Shown: positions 35,703-45,578, numbered from the stretch's first letter. The stretch is 64,000 nt of DNA from Paraburkholderia sp. BL10I2N1 (GCF_004361815.1 NZ_SNWA01000001.1:806001-870000); one strand, 5' to 3'. Numbers and translations are program-made. The notes: generated from the letters alone by a model not told the origin.

Positions 35703-37799
35703 ATGTTTCGTTACCTCTCAACCGTCATCAAGAAGTGGCGCGCCTCGCGCAGCAGCGGGCATCAGCTCGATGCCCTGCTCGCGATTGCCGACGCGAAAGC
35801 GCCCTACGCCGAGCGCAGCGAATGGCTGATCGAGCTTGTCCATTGGATTCATCGCCGCGGCGCATTGCAGGCGGAGCCCAGCGAATCTGCCGAAGATGAA
35901 GCGCGTTCGGTCCCGGCGCACACCCGTCTGCGCTACGCACTGCATGTGCTCGACCGCAATCCGGCTTGGAAGACCAACGTGGCGGGCATCCTGCGCGCAC
36001 TGCTGCGCGAAAGCGACGGCATTTCGCTGTTGTGCGATGCCGGTATGCCTGTCCATTCCGGCTTTTTCGGGGCGCTGACGGAGCGCTTCCAGGCATCGCT
36101 GATTCCGCCAGCGCCTAACCGCCGTGAACTGGGTGCGCTGTTCAGGCTGATGTTCACGTCGAAAGACGATGTCGACTGGATCGGCAAGTTGCCTGTCGAC
36201 CTGCTCGAACGCATCCGGGAGCTGTTCGACTACGGCGCCGCCGATGATCAGCGGCCAATCAGCGCGTTCTCGCTCGATCTGCTTGCCGCGCTGCATAACC
36301 TGACCTGCCAGATCAGTTCGACAGGCCTGTCGCAGACGGTGCGCACCCGCCTTGGCGACCCCGACGCGCGCACCGCGACCGAATCGCAGCCTTTCTACCG
36401 ACTCACGCGGGCGATGCTTGCGGTCGAGGCGGCGCATCAGGCGGTCGAAGAAGGCGCGGAGCCGGGCCGGCTACTCCATGAGGTCAACTATCTGCGATTG
36501 CTGCTGGACCAGTGCCGCGTCGCCATCGACGATGTGTTCAGCCACCTCTACCGCAACGGCGTCAGTGTCGACATTGTGTTCCAGGTGGAGCGCATGCGCA
36601 TGCGCATTGCCCGCGCGGAACATCTGCTGGACACATGGATGGCGCCCGATGACCTGCGCGCCGCCGCGCGCCTCCTCGCAGAACTCGTGCAGGCGAACCA
36701 GGCAAGTCAAAGCATCTCGCACCTGCTGCACGGCAATTTTTCGCTGCTCGCCCGCAAGGTCGTCGAATACAGCGCCGACACCGGCGAGCACTACATCGCG
36801 CGCGATCGTGAGGAGTATCTGAAGATGCTGCGCATGGCCGCGGGCGGCGGCCTCGTCACCGTGATTACCGTGTGCGTGAAATTTGCGATTACCGGCGCAC
36901 ATCTGTATTCGATGCTCGAAGGGCTGCTGGCTGGCATCAACTACGCCACGAGCTTTCTGCTGATGCACTTCCTGCATTTCTCGCTCGCGACCAAGCAGCC
37001 CGCCATGACCGCGCCGACGCTCGCCCGCGAACTCGACTCAGCAGGCACGCCGCACGGCGTGGACGCGTTCGTCACGTCGGTGATCGCCTTGATCCGCACG
37101 CAGGCGGCAGCGGTGCTCGGCAATGTGCTGGTGGTCTTGCCGGTGTGCCTCGGCGTGCAACTGCTGTGGCGCTTCGTGTTCCATGCGGACATCATTTCTC
37201 CGGAGAAGGCGCATGCCACGCTGCGCTCGTTCTCGCTGCTCGGGCCGACGCCGCTCTACGCTGCGCTGACCGGTGTGCTGCTGTGGTCGTCGAGCCTGCT
37301 GGCGGGCTGGGCGGACAACTGGTTTGTGCTGCATCGGGTCGGCGACGCGCTCGCGTACAACCGCCGCCTGCGTCTCACGCTCGGCGCGGCCGGCGCTGCC
37401 CGGCTGGCCAGGTTCTGCCGCTCGAACATCGCGGGCGTGGCCGGCAACATCTCGCTCGGGCTGATGCTGGGACTGGTCCCGGCGCTTCTCGCCGCCTTCT
37501 TCGCCTTCGGCTTCGAGGTACGACACGTGACACTAAGCGCCGGTTCGATCGGCGTGGCGCTCGGCGTGCTGGGCAAGGCGCCACTACGTACCGCGGAGCT
37601 GTGGTGGGCGGTCGCCGGCGTATGCAGCATGGCGGTACTGAACGTCGCGGTGAGTTTTGCGCTCGCGTTCCATATGGCCGTGCGCTCTCGCGACTTGCGG
37701 CGTACTCACGTCCGCTCCTTGCATCACGCGGTGTGGCGTCGCGTATTCAGCCGTCCGATGGCGCTCGTCTGGCCGGTCGGCACACGCCGCGATGGCTGA
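35703..37799 (+). CDS. Multi-spanning membrane protein of the Gcr/'site-specific recombinase' family
   Basis: 698 residues. It matches what I know of the family annotated as site-specific recombinase (Pfam SpecificRecomb, named after a gonococcal gene). However, the sequence shows no tyrosine- or serine-recombinase catalytic motif. Instead it has a helical N-terminal half and several hydrophobic segments near residues 380-435, 470-495, 510-530, 580-605 and 630-660. An integral membrane protein of unknown function is therefore more credible. The start is chosen at ATG 35703 (MFRYLSTVIKKW); the frame is open to ATG 35583. No inverted repeats or att-like sites surround it. Confidence 0.75.
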   Translation: MFRYLSTVIKKWRASRSSGHQLDALLAIADAKAPYAERSEWLIELVHWIHRRGALQAEPSESAEDEARSVPAHTRLRYALHVLDRNPAWKTNVAGILRALLRESDGISLLCDAGMPVHSGFFGALTERFQASLIPPAPNRRELGALFRLMFTSKDDVDWIGKLPVDLLERIRELFDYGAADDQRPISAFSLDLLAALHNLTCQISSTGLSQTVRTRLGDPDARTATESQPFYRLTRAMLAVEAAHQAVEEGAEPGRLLHEVNYLRLLLDQCRVAIDDVFSHLYRNGVSVDIVFQVERMRMRIARAEHLLDTWMAPDDLRAAARLLAELVQANQASQSISHLLHGNFSLLARKVVEYSADTGEHYIARDREEYLKMLRMAAGGGLVTVITVCVKFAITGAHLYSMLEGLLAGINYATSFLLMHFLHFSLATKQPAMTAPTLARELDSAGTPHGVDAFVTSVIALIRTQAAAVLGNVLVVLPVCLGVQLLWRFVFHADIISPEKAHATLRSFSLLGPTPLYAALTGVLLWSSSLLAGWADNWFVLHRVGDALAYNRRLRLTLGAAGAARLARFCRSNIAGVAGNISLGLMLGLVPALLAAFFAFGFEVRHVTLSAGSIGVALGVLGKAPLRTAELWWAVAGVCSMAVLNVAVSFALAFHMAVRSRDLRRTHVRSLHHAVWRRVFSRPMALVWPVGTRRDG

Positions 37800-37930
37800 T
37801 CGCATGGGCTGCGGAACAGCGAGCGTCGCCGCGCGTGCGCCGCTATGGCACAGCGAGCGTTGCGGCGCCCGGAATACGGACGCCGACCGCGTACAATGAC
37901 GCCTTGTCCTCCAGCCTTCCGGCAACCTCA

Positions 37931-39223
37931 ATGTCCTTCGATTTTTTCGTCCCCTGCCCACGCGGCCTTGAAGCCGCCCTGGCGTCCGAACTCGCCGGCA
38001 TCGGCGCGCGGCATCTGGACGGCGCACCGTTCGAAGCCGGCGCGCAAGTCCCCGGCGGTGTGCATTTCCGCGGGGGATGGGCCGCCGGCATGGCAGCCAA
38101 CCTGCATTCGCGCATCGCGAGCCGCGTGCTCCTCAAAATCGCCCAGCGTCCATACCGGACCGAACAGGATATCTACGCACTCGCAGTCGAGCAGCGCTGG
38201 GAACAGTGGTTCTCCGCGAACGAAACGCTGCGTGTCGACGTCACTGCAATCAAATCGCCGCTTCGCAGCCTCGAATTCACGACGCTGCGCGTGAAGGACG
38301 CGATCTGCGATCGTCTGCGCGAAGTCAGCGGCGCACGGCCGAGCATCGATACGGCTGTCCCCGACGTGCGCGTATTCGCATTCCTCACCGCCACCGACTG
38401 CACGCTCTACCTCGACACGTCAGGCGACCCGCTCTTCAAGCGCGGCTGGCGGCTCGACAAGGGCGCGGCGCCGCTGCGCGAAAACCTCGCGGCCGGCATC
38501 CTGTCCCTCACCGGCTGGACACCCGGCACGCCGCTCTACGATCCGATGTGCGGCAGCGGTACCTTCCTCGCTGAAGCCGCGCAGGTTGCGCTGAACATCG
38601 CGCCCGGCGTCGACCGTCGTTTCGGCTTCGAGAAGCTGAAGCAATACGACGTCAAAGTCTGGCAGTCGTTGAAAGCGGCGGCCATCGATGCAAAACGCGC
38701 CGCGCGCGCGTCGCGCACCGATCTGCAGATTTTCGGCAGCGACATTTCCGGCGACATGCTTGACAAGGCCCGCGCAAACTTCGAACGCGCCGGCCTGCCG
38801 GCCGTGCCGCTCAAGCAGGTGGATGCCCGCGGCATGACGCCGCCGGTCACGACGCCCGGTATCCTCGTTGCCAATCCGCCGTATGGCGAGCGGATCGAAG
38901 TGCGTGGCCGCGGTCCGCGCGGCGAGATCCGCAACACGGGCCGCGAAAACCGTGAAGGCCGTGATGACGAAGGGTTCAAACGCGTCCATACCGATACGCC
39001 GGACAGCGAGTTCTTCCAGTCGCTGGGCGACGCTCTCAAGCAACGCTTCACTGGCTGGCATGCGTTCATTCTCACGTCGGACCGCAAGCTGCCGGGCCAG
39101 TTGCGGCTCAGGGAATCGGCCAAGACGCCGCTCTTCAACGGCGCGCTCGAATGCCGTCTGTTCCGCTTCGATCTGATCGCAGGCAGCGTCCGGCAGCGCC
39201 CCGCCGCCGATACGCAGGGCTGA
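37931..39223 (+). CDS. THUMP-domain 23S rRNA methyltransferase (RlmL N-terminal type)
   Basis: 430 residues. An N-terminal ferredoxin-like/THUMP region (to about residue 160) is followed by a SAM-dependent methyltransferase with DPMCGSGTFLAEAA and the catalytic motif VANPPYGERIEVRG. This corresponds to the RlmL (m2G2445) half of E. coli RlmKL; the RlmK half is missing. After NPPYGER there is an unusual polar, Arg/Glu/Gly-rich insertion (about residues 323-350). The open frame further upstream overlaps the previous gene and is spurious. ATG 37931 begins the typical SFDFFVPCPRGLE. Confidence 0.92.
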   Translation: MSFDFFVPCPRGLEAALASELAGIGARHLDGAPFEAGAQVPGGVHFRGGWAAGMAANLHSRIASRVLLKIAQRPYRTEQDIYALAVEQRWEQWFSANETLRVDVTAIKSPLRSLEFTTLRVKDAICDRLREVSGARPSIDTAVPDVRVFAFLTATDCTLYLDTSGDPLFKRGWRLDKGAAPLRENLAAGILSLTGWTPGTPLYDPMCGSGTFLAEAAQVALNIAPGVDRRFGFEKLKQYDVKVWQSLKAAAIDAKRAARASRTDLQIFGSDISGDMLDKARANFERAGLPAVPLKQVDARGMTPPVTTPGILVANPPYGERIEVRGRGPRGEIRNTGRENREGRDDEGFKRVHTDTPDSEFFQSLGDALKQRFTGWHAFILTSDRKLPGQLRLRESAKTPLFNGALECRLFRFDLIAGSVRQRPAADTQG

Positions 39224-39323
39224 TCCGCGTCGACGGGCATCAGTCCCGTCCCGCGTCCGGCTTGTCCGTTCAATCTTCCCGCGCATTCTTCCGCGCATTT
39301 TCCATTCACCCATGACAGCTCGT

Positions 39324-39349
39324 GCTACTGACAGAACGCTGTCAGTAGC
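39324..39349. repeat. Perfect 11-bp inverted repeat between the methyltransferase and VOC genes
   Basis: GCTACTGACAG (39324-39334), AACG, CTGTCAGTAGC (39339-39349). There is no T-run after it, so it is more likely an operator than a terminator. It lies 67 bp upstream of the VOC protein gene. Confidence 0.85.
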
Positions 39350-39415
39350 CCACCAGCACACTCCAGTTACGCCATCCGGCACATTGCCAGCTGGTAACCC
39401 CCACAGGAGAGTGTC

Positions 39416-39799
39416 ATGTCAGCAACTGCTTCCCGCGTCATCGCCTGGTTCGAGATTCCGTCGACCAATTTCGACCGCGCCGTCCGTTTCTACGAAACCA
39501 TCCTCGGAACCACGTTGCGGCGCGAAGACTTCGGCCAGCCCATGGCGGTTTTCAACTACGGCGAGCAGGCAACCGGTGGCTGCATCGTCGGCGGCGATGC
39601 GCTCAAGCCCGCCGCTTTGGGCACGCTCGTTTATCTGAACGCCGAACCCACCGTGGATGCCGTACTGGCGCGGGTCGAAAAGGCAGGCGGCAAGGTGGAA
39701 GGACCGGCCATCCAGCTCCCTCAGGATATTGGCTTCATTGGATTCTTTACCGACACCGAGGGCAACCGCGTCGGCCTGCATTCACCGCACAATGGCTGA
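39416..39799 (+). CDS. VOC-superfamily (glyoxalase-like) protein
   Basis: A 127-residue single vicinal-oxygen-chelate domain protein: VIAWFEIPSTNFDRAVRFYETILG at the N terminus and GFIGFFTDTEGNRVGLHS at the end are typical paired beta-alpha-beta units. Metal ligands and substrate are not identifiable with confidence. AGGAG precedes the ATG. The neighbouring WYL regulator, transcribed in the same direction 124 bp later, may control it. Confidence 0.88.
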   Translation: MSATASRVIAWFEIPSTNFDRAVRFYETILGTTLRREDFGQPMAVFNYGEQATGGCIVGGDALKPAALGTLVYLNAEPTVDAVLARVEKAGGKVEGPAIQLPQDIGFIGFFTDTEGNRVGLHSPHNG

Positions 39800-39923
39800 G
39801 GAAAGGCCGCTAGCCGGTAGATAAGCCACTGGCGATTCGTCCAAACGCGTCCAGGGGCGCACCATGCGGCGCTATCATCGCGGCATCGCCCCTGCCCCGC
39901 TCAACTTACGCCAGACACCCACG

Positions 39924-40610
39924 ATGTCGCGTCGCGCCGACCGTCTGTTCCAGATTGCCGAACTGCTGCGCGGCCGGCGTCTGACCACCGCGCAGCAACT
40001 GGCCGAATGGCTGAACGTCTCGCCACGAACGGTTTATCGCGACGTGCGTGATCTGCAGTTGTCGGGCGTGCCGATCGAAGGTGAAGCGGGAATCGGCTAC
40101 CGGCTGAGCCGGACCGCAAGCCTGCCGCCGCTCACGTTTACCGCCGACGAACTCACCGCGCTCGCCGCCGGTGCCCGCATGCTCGAAACGTGGGGCGGTG
40201 CGAGCTTTGCCTCGGGTGCTCGCGGCGCGCTGGCGAAGATCGCCTCGGCGATGCCCGCCGACAAGCGCGCAACGCTCGAACGTGCGCCCTTCTTCGCGCC
40301 GTCGTTTCACGTCAAGGGTGAGTTCCAGGAGAAGGTCGACGCGCTGCATCGGGCGATCGACGGGCGCCGTGTCGTGAGCTTCGCCTACCACGACCGGAAC
40401 GACGCGCACACGGAGCGGCGCGTGTGGCCGCTCGGCCTCGTGTACTGGGGCGCACGGTGGACGGTGGGCGCGTGGTGCGAACTGCGGGAGGGGTTTCGCA
40501 ATTTCGACGTCGAGCGCATGCGGGAGGTCGAATTGTGCGAGGCGTTTCCCGATATGGAAGGACGCAGGCTTGCGGATTTCCTTCGGCATGTGAGGGCGGA
40601 GACCCGTTGA
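39924..40610 (+). CDS. YafY-type HTH/WYL transcriptional regulator
   Basis: 228 residues: an N-terminal winged HTH (about residues 1-60; LTTAQQLAEWLNVSPRTVYRDVRDLQLSG) and a C-terminal WYL-type ligand-binding domain (ALHRAIDGRRVVSFAYHDRN, RVWPLGLVYWGARWTVGAWCELR). WYL regulators sense small molecules or nucleic acid ends. The ATG at 39924 (MSRRADRLFQIAELLRG) is the conserved start. Its targets are unknown; the perfect palindrome at 39324 is a candidate. Confidence 0.92.
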   Translation: MSRRADRLFQIAELLRGRRLTTAQQLAEWLNVSPRTVYRDVRDLQLSGVPIEGEAGIGYRLSRTASLPPLTFTADELTALAAGARMLETWGGASFASGARGALAKIASAMPADKRATLERAPFFAPSFHVKGEFQEKVDALHRAIDGRRVVSFAYHDRNDAHTERRVWPLGLVYWGARWTVGAWCELREGFRNFDVERMREVELCEAFPDMEGRRLADFLRHVRAETR

Positions 40611-40670
40611 ATGCTGCGTGCGGCCACTTTCGCGCCGGCCCGGCGGACCGACGCGAAATGGGCAGCGCCA

Positions 40671-42125
40671 TCATTCCACCGACTTCACCATATCCTCGAT
40701 CACCTTCTTGGCGTCGCCGAAGACCATCATCGTCTTGTCCATGTAGAACAGATCGTTGTCGAGCCCGGCATACCCCGCCGCCATCGAGCGCTTGTTGACG
40801 ATCACAGTCCGCGCCTTATAGGCCTCGATGATCGGCATGCCCGCGATCGGCGACTTCGGATCGTTCTTCGCGGCCGGGTTCACCACATCGTTCGCACCGA
40901 GCACCAGCACCACATCGACCTGGCCGAATTCGCCGTTGATGTCCTCCATTTCGTACACCATGTCGTACGGCACTTCGGCCTCCGCCAGCAGCACGTTCAT
41001 GTGCCCCGGCATGCGGCCCGCGACCGGGTGAATCGCGTACTTCACCTCGATGCCCTTCTCGACCAGCTTGTCGGTCAGCTCCTTCAGCGCATGCTGCGCG
41101 CGCGCCACCGCAAGACCGTAACCCGGCACGATCACGATGGTTTCGGCATTGCCCATCATGAACGAGGCATCCTCGGCCGACCCAGACTTCACCGGCCGCT
41201 GCTCCTGCGCACCACCCGCCGCAGCCGCACCGCCTTCGCTGCCAAAGCCGCCCAGCAGCACGTTGAAGAACGAGCGGTTCATCGCGCGGCACATGATGTA
41301 CGACAGGATCGCCCCCGATGACCCCACCAGCGACCCCGCGATGATCAGCATCGGATTATTCAGCGAGAAGCCGATGCCCGCCGCGGCCCAGCCCGAGTAC
41401 GAGTTGAGCATCGACACGACCACCGGCATGTCCGCGCCGCCGATCGGGATGATGATCAGCACGCCCAGCGCAAACGCGATCAGCGTCATGATGATGAACG
41501 GCAACCACGCCTGCGTGAGGAAAAAGATGACGCCGAAGCCGAGCATCCCCAGCGCAAGCAGAAGGTTGATCAGATGCTGGCCGGCATACACGACCGGCGC
41601 GCCCTGAAAGAGCCGGAACTTGTACTTTCCTGACAGCTTGCCGAACGCGATCACCGAGCCGCTGAACGTGATCGCCCCGACGAACGTGCCGATGAACAGC
41701 TCCACCCGGTTGCCGTAGGGCAGGAAGCCTTCGTACGGCGCGTCCTCGACGCCGAGCCCGAACGCCGCCGGTTCCGACACCACCGCATACGCGATACACA
41801 CGGCAGCCAGACCGATCAGCGAGTGCATGGCCGCGACCAGTTCGGGCATCTTCGTCATCTCGACGCGGGCGGCCACGAACGCGCCGACCGCACCGCCGAC
41901 AATCACACCCGCGCCCAGCAGCACCAGCCCGAGCTCGAGATTCGAGCCGAGTCCGGCCGCCTGCTTCACGATCAGCGAGACAGTCGTGAGGATCGCGATG
42001 GTCATCCCGACCATGCCGAACACATTCCCGGCGCGCGCGCTTTTTGGATTGGACAGCCCCTTGAGCGCCTGGATGAAGCACACCGACGCAACGAGGTATA
42101 GCAGCGTGACGAGGTTCAGGCTCAT
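40671..42125 (-). CDS. pntB: NAD(P) transhydrogenase subunit beta
   Basis: A 484-residue beta subunit of the proton-translocating transhydrogenase: several N-terminal transmembrane helices, then the NADP(H)-binding domain III. The latter includes VIVPGYGLAVARAQHALKEL, HPVAGRMPGHMNVLLAEA, VLGANDVVNPAA and KRSMAAGYAGLDNDLFY. The complex makes NADPH from NADH using the proton gradient. Its start abuts the stop of the alpha-2 gene directly (no gap), indicating coupled translation in a three-gene operon. Confidence 0.96.
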   Translation of the reverse strand: MSLNLVTLLYLVASVCFIQALKGLSNPKSARAGNVFGMVGMTIAILTTVSLIVKQAAGLGSNLELGLVLLGAGVIVGGAVGAFVAARVEMTKMPELVAAMHSLIGLAAVCIAYAVVSEPAAFGLGVEDAPYEGFLPYGNRVELFIGTFVGAITFSGSVIAFGKLSGKYKFRLFQGAPVVYAGQHLINLLLALGMLGFGVIFFLTQAWLPFIIMTLIAFALGVLIIIPIGGADMPVVVSMLNSYSGWAAAGIGFSLNNPMLIIAGSLVGSSGAILSYIMCRAMNRSFFNVLLGGFGSEGGAAAAGGAQEQRPVKSGSAEDASFMMGNAETIVIVPGYGLAVARAQHALKELTDKLVEKGIEVKYAIHPVAGRMPGHMNVLLAEAEVPYDMVYEMEDINGEFGQVDVVLVLGANDVVNPAAKNDPKSPIAGMPIIEAYKARTVIVNKRSMAAGYAGLDNDLFYMDKTMMVFGDAKKVIEDMVKSVE

Positions 42126-42452
42126 TTACGCACCCTCCTTGCCTGCCGCCGGCAATTTCTTCGGTTCTTTCTTCCTGAACATCTCCAGCATTCGTCTTGT
42201 CACGAGAAACCCGCCGAACACGTTGACCGCCGCGAGCGCCACTGCAATGGCGCCGAAGAACTTCCCGGCCCCACCGAGCGTCAGTCCCGCCGCCAGCATC
42301 GCGCCGACGATCACGATGGCCGAGATCGCGTTGGTTACCGCCATCAGCGGCGTATGCAGCGCCGGTGTGACGTTCCAGACGACGTGGTAGCCGACGTAGA
42401 TCGCCAGCACGAAAATGATCAGGTTGATTACGGTGTGGTTGATGACTTCCAT
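42126..42452 (-). CDS. pntAB: NAD(P) transhydrogenase subunit alpha part 2 (membrane)
   Basis: 108 residues with about three transmembrane helices ([61 protein letters not shown]). It is the separate membrane part of the alpha subunit. The three-polypeptide arrangement (alpha-1, alpha-2, beta) is found in Rhodospirillum and many beta-proteobacteria, unlike the two-chain E. coli enzyme. AAGGAGCGGCG precedes the ATG at 42452. Confidence 0.95.
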   Translation of the reverse strand: MEVINHTVINLIIFVLAIYVGYHVVWNVTPALHTPLMAVTNAISAIVIVGAMLAAGLTLGGAGKFFGAIAVALAAVNVFGGFLVTRRMLEMFRKKEPKKLPAAGKEGA

Positions 42453-42477
42453 CGCCGCTCCTTGGTAGTAACTCGCT

Positions 42478-43629
42478 TTAAGCCTTGCGCGTGACTTCGC
42501 CGTCGCGGGCCAGCAGCGTGGCCGCGACGATATCGTCCGCAAGATCGATGTTGAGTGCGCCTTCCTTCGTGATGATCAGCTTCAGGAAGTCGAGCAGGTT
42601 GCGCGCGTAGAGCGACGACGCGTCGGCCGGGACCATCGACGCCAGGTTCGTATAGCCGGCGATCTGCACGCCATGCCGGGTGACGACCTGGTCGGCCTCG
42701 GTCAGCGGACAGTTGCCGCCACGCCGGCCACCTGCACCGTCCACTTCCGGCCCACGTCCCGCAGCCAGGTCGATGAGCACGGAGCCCGGTTTCATCGACT
42801 GCACGGTTTCGGTGGAAATCAGCGTCGGCGCCGGGCGCCCGGGAATCAGCGCCGTCGTGATCACGATGTCGGCCTGTTTGGCCCGTTCGTGCACCAGCGC
42901 CGACTGACGAGCCAGCCACGAAGGCGGCATCGGCCGCGCATAGCCGCCGACGCCTTGCGCTGCGTCGCGCTCCTCGTCGGTTTCATAGGGAACATCGAGG
43001 AATTTCGCGCCGAGCGATTCGATCTGCTCTTTCACGGCCGGTCGCACGTCGGACGCCTCGATCACTGCGCCAAGGCGTTTGGCCGTCGCAATCGCCTGCA
43101 AACCCGCGACGCCCGCGCCCAGAATCAGCACCCGGGCCGCCTTCACGGTGCCGGCGGCCGTCATCAGCATCGGCATGAAGCGCGGGTAGAGTGTCGAGGC
43201 CAGCAGCACGGCCTTGTAACCGGCGATGTTGGCCTGCGACGACAGAACATCCAGGCTTTGCGCCCGGGTGGTCCGCGGCGCGGCTTCCAGCGCGAATGCG
43301 GTCACGCCGGCAGCAGCGAGCTGCGCGGCATTGTCGGCATTGAAAGGTTCGAGCATGCCGACCAGCACTGCGCCGCGCTTGAAGAGCGGCAGTTCGGCAG
43401 CAGTCGGCGACTGGACTTTAAGAACGAGATCGGCGCCGAACGCGGTTTGCGCGTCGACAATTTCCGCCCCGGCGGCCGCAAAAGCGTCGTCGGGGAAGCT
43501 GGCGCCGCTGCCGGCACCGCTCTGGACCGTGACCCGATGGCCTTGGAACACGTACTTTTTGACCGTCTCGGGCGTCGCGGCAACGCGGGTTTCGTAGGCG
43601 CGCGTCTCGGCTGGCACTCCGATGTGCAT
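42478..43629 (-). CDS. pntAA: NAD(P) transhydrogenase subunit alpha part 1 (NAD-binding)
   Basis: A 383-residue soluble NAD(H)-binding domain [20 protein letters not shown] starts it. The RQD-type loop ([14 protein letters not shown]), the Rossmann [18 protein letters not shown] and EASDVRP are present. Oddity: between DLAA (287-290) and GGNCPLT (304-310) there are 13 residues ([13 protein letters not shown]), whereas E. coli and R. rubrum proteins have only two there, an apparent 11-residue insertion in a normally rigid NAD-site motif. A strong GAGGAGG ribosome binding site precedes the ATG. Confidence 0.94.
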   Translation of the reverse strand: MHIGVPAETRAYETRVAATPETVKKYVFQGHRVTVQSGAGSGASFPDDAFAAAGAEIVDAQTAFGADLVLKVQSPTAAELPLFKRGAVLVGMLEPFNADNAAQLAAAGVTAFALEAAPRTTRAQSLDVLSSQANIAGYKAVLLASTLYPRFMPMLMTAAGTVKAARVLILGAGVAGLQAIATAKRLGAVIEASDVRPAVKEQIESLGAKFLDVPYETDEERDAAQGVGGYARPMPPSWLARQSALVHERAKQADIVITTALIPGRPAPTLISTETVQSMKPGSVLIDLAAGRGPEVDGAGGRRGGNCPLTEADQVVTRHGVQIAGYTNLASMVPADASSLYARNLLDFLKLIITKEGALNIDLADDIVAATLLARDGEVTRKA

Positions 43630-43897
43630 CGTTGAATCCTCCTCGACCTTCCTGTTATTTCACACAGATCTGCCGACGAGGCACGCCGGCTTGCGATTTG
43701 CAACAACGGCTAAACGCCTCACTTTAACCGAAACCGGGGGGCGAATCGGAATTAGGGACGATCCGGGTTACGGAAAGCCCGAATGGCCGGGCCAGCCGGC
43801 TTTGGGCGACCGACCGGCTGACCGGCTTGCCGGCGGTTTTCCAGCCGCCTGTCCGGCTCCCGGCAGCCATGCCCCATAGACGGTAAAATGCCGTCCC

Positions 43898-44395
43898 ATG
43901 AAACCGGAAACCTGGGCTCCGCATGTCACAGTGGCGGCCATCGTCGAGCGCGACGGGCGCTTTCTCGTGGTCGAGGAACATACGTCCGACGGAGCGCGGC
44001 TGAATCAGCCCGCCGGCCATCTGGAGGCGGGCGAAACGCTCGTCGAGGCGGTGATCCGCGAAACCCTCGAAGAAACAGCGCATCCGTTCGCGCCCGAGGC
44101 GCTCGTCGGCGTCTACATGACGCATATCGGGCGTCCGCAGTCCGAGGGCGTCACCTATCTGCGCTTCACGTTTTGCGGCGCGAGCCGCGAACCGGCGGCG
44201 GACCGCGCGCTCGATCCCGATATCGTCTGCACGCTGTGGATGAGCGCCTCCGAACTGCGTGCCTGCCAGGAGAGGCACCGCACGCCGCTCGTGATGCAAT
44301 GTATCGACGACTACCTCGCAGGCCGGCGTTTCCCGCTCGACTTCGTGCACACGCACTCGGTCGGGCCATCCCGATCAGGTAGCAACCAGAAGTAG
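43898..44395 (+). CDS. Nudix hydrolase, NudJ-like
   Basis: 165 residues with a Nudix box [22 protein letters not shown] near residues 41-62, fitting G-x5-E-x7-RE-x2-EE. It resembles NudJ/phosphatase-type Nudix proteins that hydrolyse nucleoside and thiamine diphosphates. Such a gene directly before mnmA (10 bp apart here) is the same arrangement as nudJ-mnmA in E. coli, which supports the call. A TAAAAT element lies 21 bp before the start. Confidence 0.9.
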   Translation: MKPETWAPHVTVAAIVERDGRFLVVEEHTSDGARLNQPAGHLEAGETLVEAVIRETLEETAHPFAPEALVGVYMTHIGRPQSEGVTYLRFTFCGASREPAADRALDPDIVCTLWMSASELRACQERHRTPLVMQCIDDYLAGRRFPLDFVHTHSVGPSRSGSNQK

Positions 44396-44405
44396 CAGGA
44401 AGATA

Positions 44406-45578
44406 ATGAGCAAGCAGAAAGTCGTAGTGGGCATGTCGGGCGGCGTGGATTCGTCGGTTACCGCGTGGCTCCTCAAGGAACAGGGATACGACGTCGTCGG
44501 TCTTTTCATGAAGAACTGGGAAGACGACGACGACAGCGAATACTGTTCGACCCGGCAGGACTGGATCGACGTGGTGTCGGTGGCCGACCTGATCGGCATC
44601 GACGTCGAAGCGGTCAACTTCGCCGCCGAATACAAGGACCGCGTGTTCGCCGAATTTCTGCGCGAATACTCTGCCGGCCGCACGCCGAATCCGGACGTGC
44701 TGTGCAATGCCGAGATCAAGTTCAAGGCGTTCCTCGATCACGCGATGTCGCTCGGCGCCGAAACCATCGCGACGGGCCACTATGCGCGCGTGCGCCAGAA
44801 CGGCCAGAGTGGCCGCTTCGAGCTTCTGAAGGCCAAAGACCACACGAAGGACCAGTCGTACTTTCTGCATCGGCTGAACCAGGCACAACTGTCGAAGACG
44901 CTCTTCCCGCTCGGCGAGATTCCGAAGACGAAAGTGCGTGAAATCGCTGAGCAGATCGGCCTGCCGAACGCGAAAAAGAAGGATTCGACCGGCATCTGTT
45001 TCATCGGCGAGCGGCCGTTCCGTGATTTCCTGAACCGCTATCTGCCGACCCAGCCCGGCCCGATGAAGACACCCGACGGCAAGCTCATCGGCGAACACAT
45101 CGGGCTCGCGTTCTATACGTTCGGCCAGCGCAAGGGCATCGGGCTTGGCGGCAGCCGGTCAGGCAGCGGCGAGCCGTGGTTCGTTGCAGGCAAGGACATC
45201 GCGTCGAACACGCTTTATGTCGTGCAGGGGCACGATCATCCGTGGCTGCTCAGTCATTCGCTGAGTGCAGGCAATACAAGCTGGGTTGCGGGTGAACCGC
45301 CCACGGAAGGCTTCGCGTGCGGCGCGAAAACGCGCTATCGCCAGGCCGATGCGGCGTGCACGTTCGCGACGATGAACCTCGTGGGCGGCCACGCCGGTCC
45401 GGGCTATTTCGGCCTCGATTTCGACGCGGCCCAGTGGGCTGTCACACCCGGGCAATCTGCGGTGCTCTACGATGGCGACGTGTGCCTCGGCGGCGGCATC
45501 ATCGAGCACGCCGCGACTGCGCAACCCGTAGCGCGCCAGCCACAGACGGCAGCGCTCCTCACGGCGCGCCGTGCCTGA
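44406..45578 (+). CDS. mnmA: tRNA-specific 2-thiouridylase MnmA
   Basis: A 390-residue MnmA that installs 2-thiouridine at wobble U34 of Lys, Glu and Gln tRNAs. The P-loop [15 protein letters not shown], the nucleophile Cys in [13 protein letters not shown] and the second catalytic Cys in [12 protein letters not shown] are visible. [16 protein letters not shown] and [14 protein letters not shown] are also conserved. AGGAAGATA precedes the ATG. The ~20 residues at the C terminus are poorly conserved. Confidence 0.96.
   Translation: MSKQKVVVGMSGGVDSSVTAWLLKEQGYDVVGLFMKNWEDDDDSEYCSTRQDWIDVVSVADLIGIDVEAVNFAAEYKDRVFAEFLREYSAGRTPNPDVLCNAEIKFKAFLDHAMSLGAETIATGHYARVRQNGQSGRFELLKAKDHTKDQSYFLHRLNQAQLSKTLFPLGEIPKTKVREIAEQIGLPNAKKKDSTGICFIGERPFRDFLNRYLPTQPGPMKTPDGKLIGEHIGLAFYTFGQRKGIGLGGSRSGSGEPWFVAGKDIASNTLYVVQGHDHPWLLSHSLSAGNTSWVAGEPPTEGFACGAKTRYRQADAACTFATMNLVGGHAGPGYFGLDFDAAQWAVTPGQSAVLYDGDVCLGGGIIEHAATAQPVARQPQTAALLTARRA

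Noticed and set aside
35703..37799. Mobile element or integron signalled by the recombinase-family gene
   Set aside because: No catalytic recombinase motif, no flanking repeats, no cargo genes and normal composition.
36872..37930. N-terminal extension of the RlmL-type methyltransferase frame
   Set aside because: It overlaps the previous membrane-protein gene in another frame and is Arg-rich shadow sequence; the conserved start is at 37931.
43740..43880. Cluster of CCGGC-type words before the Nudix gene considered as a repeat element
   Set aside because: Short irregular matches in very GC-rich intergenic DNA, without a fixed unit or spacing.
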